Shown here piece after piece: positions 62,638 to 64,000 of a stretch of 64,000 nt of DNA (within the stretch, counting starts at the first letter, position 1; each line of letters starts with the position of its first letter). Position numbers and translations under genes: made by a program. Source of the stretch: Adineta ricciae. Lineage: Eukaryota; Rotifera; Eurotatoria; Adinetida; Adinetidae. The stretch spans positions 1-64,000 of the forward strand of contig CAJNOJ010000036.1 in NCBI GenBank assembly GCA_905250025.1, written 5' to 3'. A model generated the notes under the pieces. That model worked only from the letters and a program-made list of their open reading frames with translations, was not told the origin of the DNA and did no database searches.

Positions 62638-64000
62638 ATGAGAATTTGCTCGTGGAATATCAATGGCCTTCGCTCATTGCGACAACCATTACAAGCAGTA
62701 CTTGAACAACTCAATTGTGACATCATATGCTTTCAAGAAACGAAAGTGACACGTAAGGTTTGCAAAACCAGCGTTGATTAAATCTTTCTCTGTGGTTAGG
62801 TCAAGCACTTGCTGAGGCCTATGCTCGAATCGATGGTTATCATACATTTTACAGCTGGTCACGACTTCGATCGGGTTATTCGGGTGTTGCAATATTTTGT
62901 AAAACATCATTGACACCGATTCATGCAGAAGAAGGTTTGTTTGAAGATGAAAATATTTGTAGCGGCGATGAAGATCGAAATCTTTCGTTAGTTTTTAGGT
63001 CTTGCTGGAAAATTACACACGAATCTTGAGGATGGTTTAGGTGGAGAATACTCAACAATGGACGAAAATGATCTGTTAGCTATTGATCGCGAGGGTCGTG
63101 CAATCATGACGGAGCATGAACTTGAGTAAGTTTTTCCTTAGTTTTCGAGAATTTTTATCAGGGTTTGAAAACTAGAGATGGAACAAGTCTGGTCATCATC
63201 AATGTTTATTGTCCTCGGGTTGACCCTGATAAGCCTGAACGATTAACTTATAAACTTAATTTCTATGCTGCACTCGAGCAACGTGCTCGATACTTTCTAG
63301 AACGTGGATGGTATGCTCAAAGCTATTTTTGTACACTTGATTGAGCTATAAAGATTCATATTTAACTAGTCGGGTGATTATTGTTGGCGATTTCAATGTC
63401 TCCCACAAACCAATCGATACCTGCGATCCTGGAGAAGATCTCGATGTGAGTCTTGGATAGATAGATTGGTTAAATCAAGTGAAATTTCCGTATTTTAGTA
63501 TTTCAATTCCAGCCCTTCACGTCTTTGGTTTTCGAAATTGATTTCTGATAATATTTTCATCGATACATTCCGTTATTTGCATCCAGATCAACGGGAAGCG
63601 TATACCTGTTGGGAAACATTATCAAGCGCTCGTGTGAATAATTATGGTGTGCGTATAGATTATATTATCTGCGACGGAATGGTATCCAAATCACATTTAG
63701 TCGATTGTCAGCATCGAATAGAGGTTGAATCGAGTGATCATTGTCCAATCGTTGCAGAATTCAATTTCGTTCTCAAGGATCGTACATTGTCGAAACCACC
63801 TTCGATCTGTACAAAGTTTTGGTCAGAATTTAAGGGTACACAAATGAAACTGAGTCAATTTATGATGAAAACGAAACGAACGCGAGAAGACGAGATTGAG
63901 ACAGATACTGAGAAGTAAGAATGAGTCACGATAGAAGACTTGCGGTAAATGAATTTTAAATTTTAGGAAAGAACAAATAGAAGAAATAATTATGATAACT
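62638..64000 (+). CDS. APEX2: AP endonuclease 2 (partial; continues past the window)
   Basis: An ExoIII-type AP endonuclease/3'-phosphodiesterase of base-excision repair and the ATR pathway. Seven exons are seen; the 3' end lies beyond 64000. The protein starts MRICSWNINGLRSLRQPL. Catalytic residues are in place: N in WNINGL, E in CFQETKV, Y in VYCPRV, D and N in VGDFNVSH, and D-H in SSDHCPIV. After the nuclease domain, QMKLSQFMMKTKRT (about 63841-63882) resembles the PCNA-binding PIP box of APE2, which APE1 lacks. The APE2 zinc finger (GRF type) would be expected downstream. Exon joins at about 62751, 62931, 63128, 63310 and 63446 are in frame; the edge truncation is the only break. Confidence 0.92.

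Overview
The window is nuclear DNA from a small animal with a compact, AT-rich genome. Protein-coding genes are split by many very short introns (about 45-150 nt, GT..AG), intergenic gaps are short, and the gene content is purely metazoan: axonemal dynein, Frizzled, NMDA-type receptor, Rax and BarH homeobox genes, ATF4. Codon use, intron size and apparent spliced-leader acceptors next to start codons fit a bdelloid rotifer best. That placement is inference, with no marker gene in the window to prove it.

Layout from left to right. A BarH-like homeobox gene (883-1851, +) is followed convergently by a complete axonemal dynein heavy chain, DNAH2 type (2179-19060, -). Divergent from DNAH2 is an ATF4-family bZIP gene (CDS 19828-20571, +), whose leader carries the two-uORF arrangement known from vertebrate ATF4. 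Next come a small orphan membrane protein (21314-21832, +) and a SUEL-lectin/CUB/Thr-rich single-pass receptor (22173-26370, -). An ankyrin-repeat protein (28555-29876, +) and a Rax/Rx homeobox gene (32428-33710, +) are each preceded by more than 2 kb of non-coding DNA. SSX2IP (35113-36477, +) and the complex I subunit NDUFA7 (36566-37194, +) lie only 88 nt apart. GIGYF (37902-43242, +) follows.

In the right third are an RNF212/Zip3-type RING protein (43928-44847, -), Frizzled 5/8 (46899-49050, +), a 107-aa orphan gene (49945-50374, -) and a GluN3-type glutamate receptor with altered ligand-site and gate residues (50976-54956, -). After a gene-poor stretch of about 3.9 kb come hexosaminidase D (58877-60855, -) and UBE2N/Ubc13 (61558-62235, -). 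UBE2N is head to head with APEX2 (62638 to beyond the window edge, +).

The genes do not form one pathway. Functional pairings suggested by position are UBE2N with APEX2 (both DNA-damage tolerance) and SSX2IP with NDUFA7 (possible polycistronic unit). I found no convincing tRNA, rRNA, CRISPR array or intact transposon.
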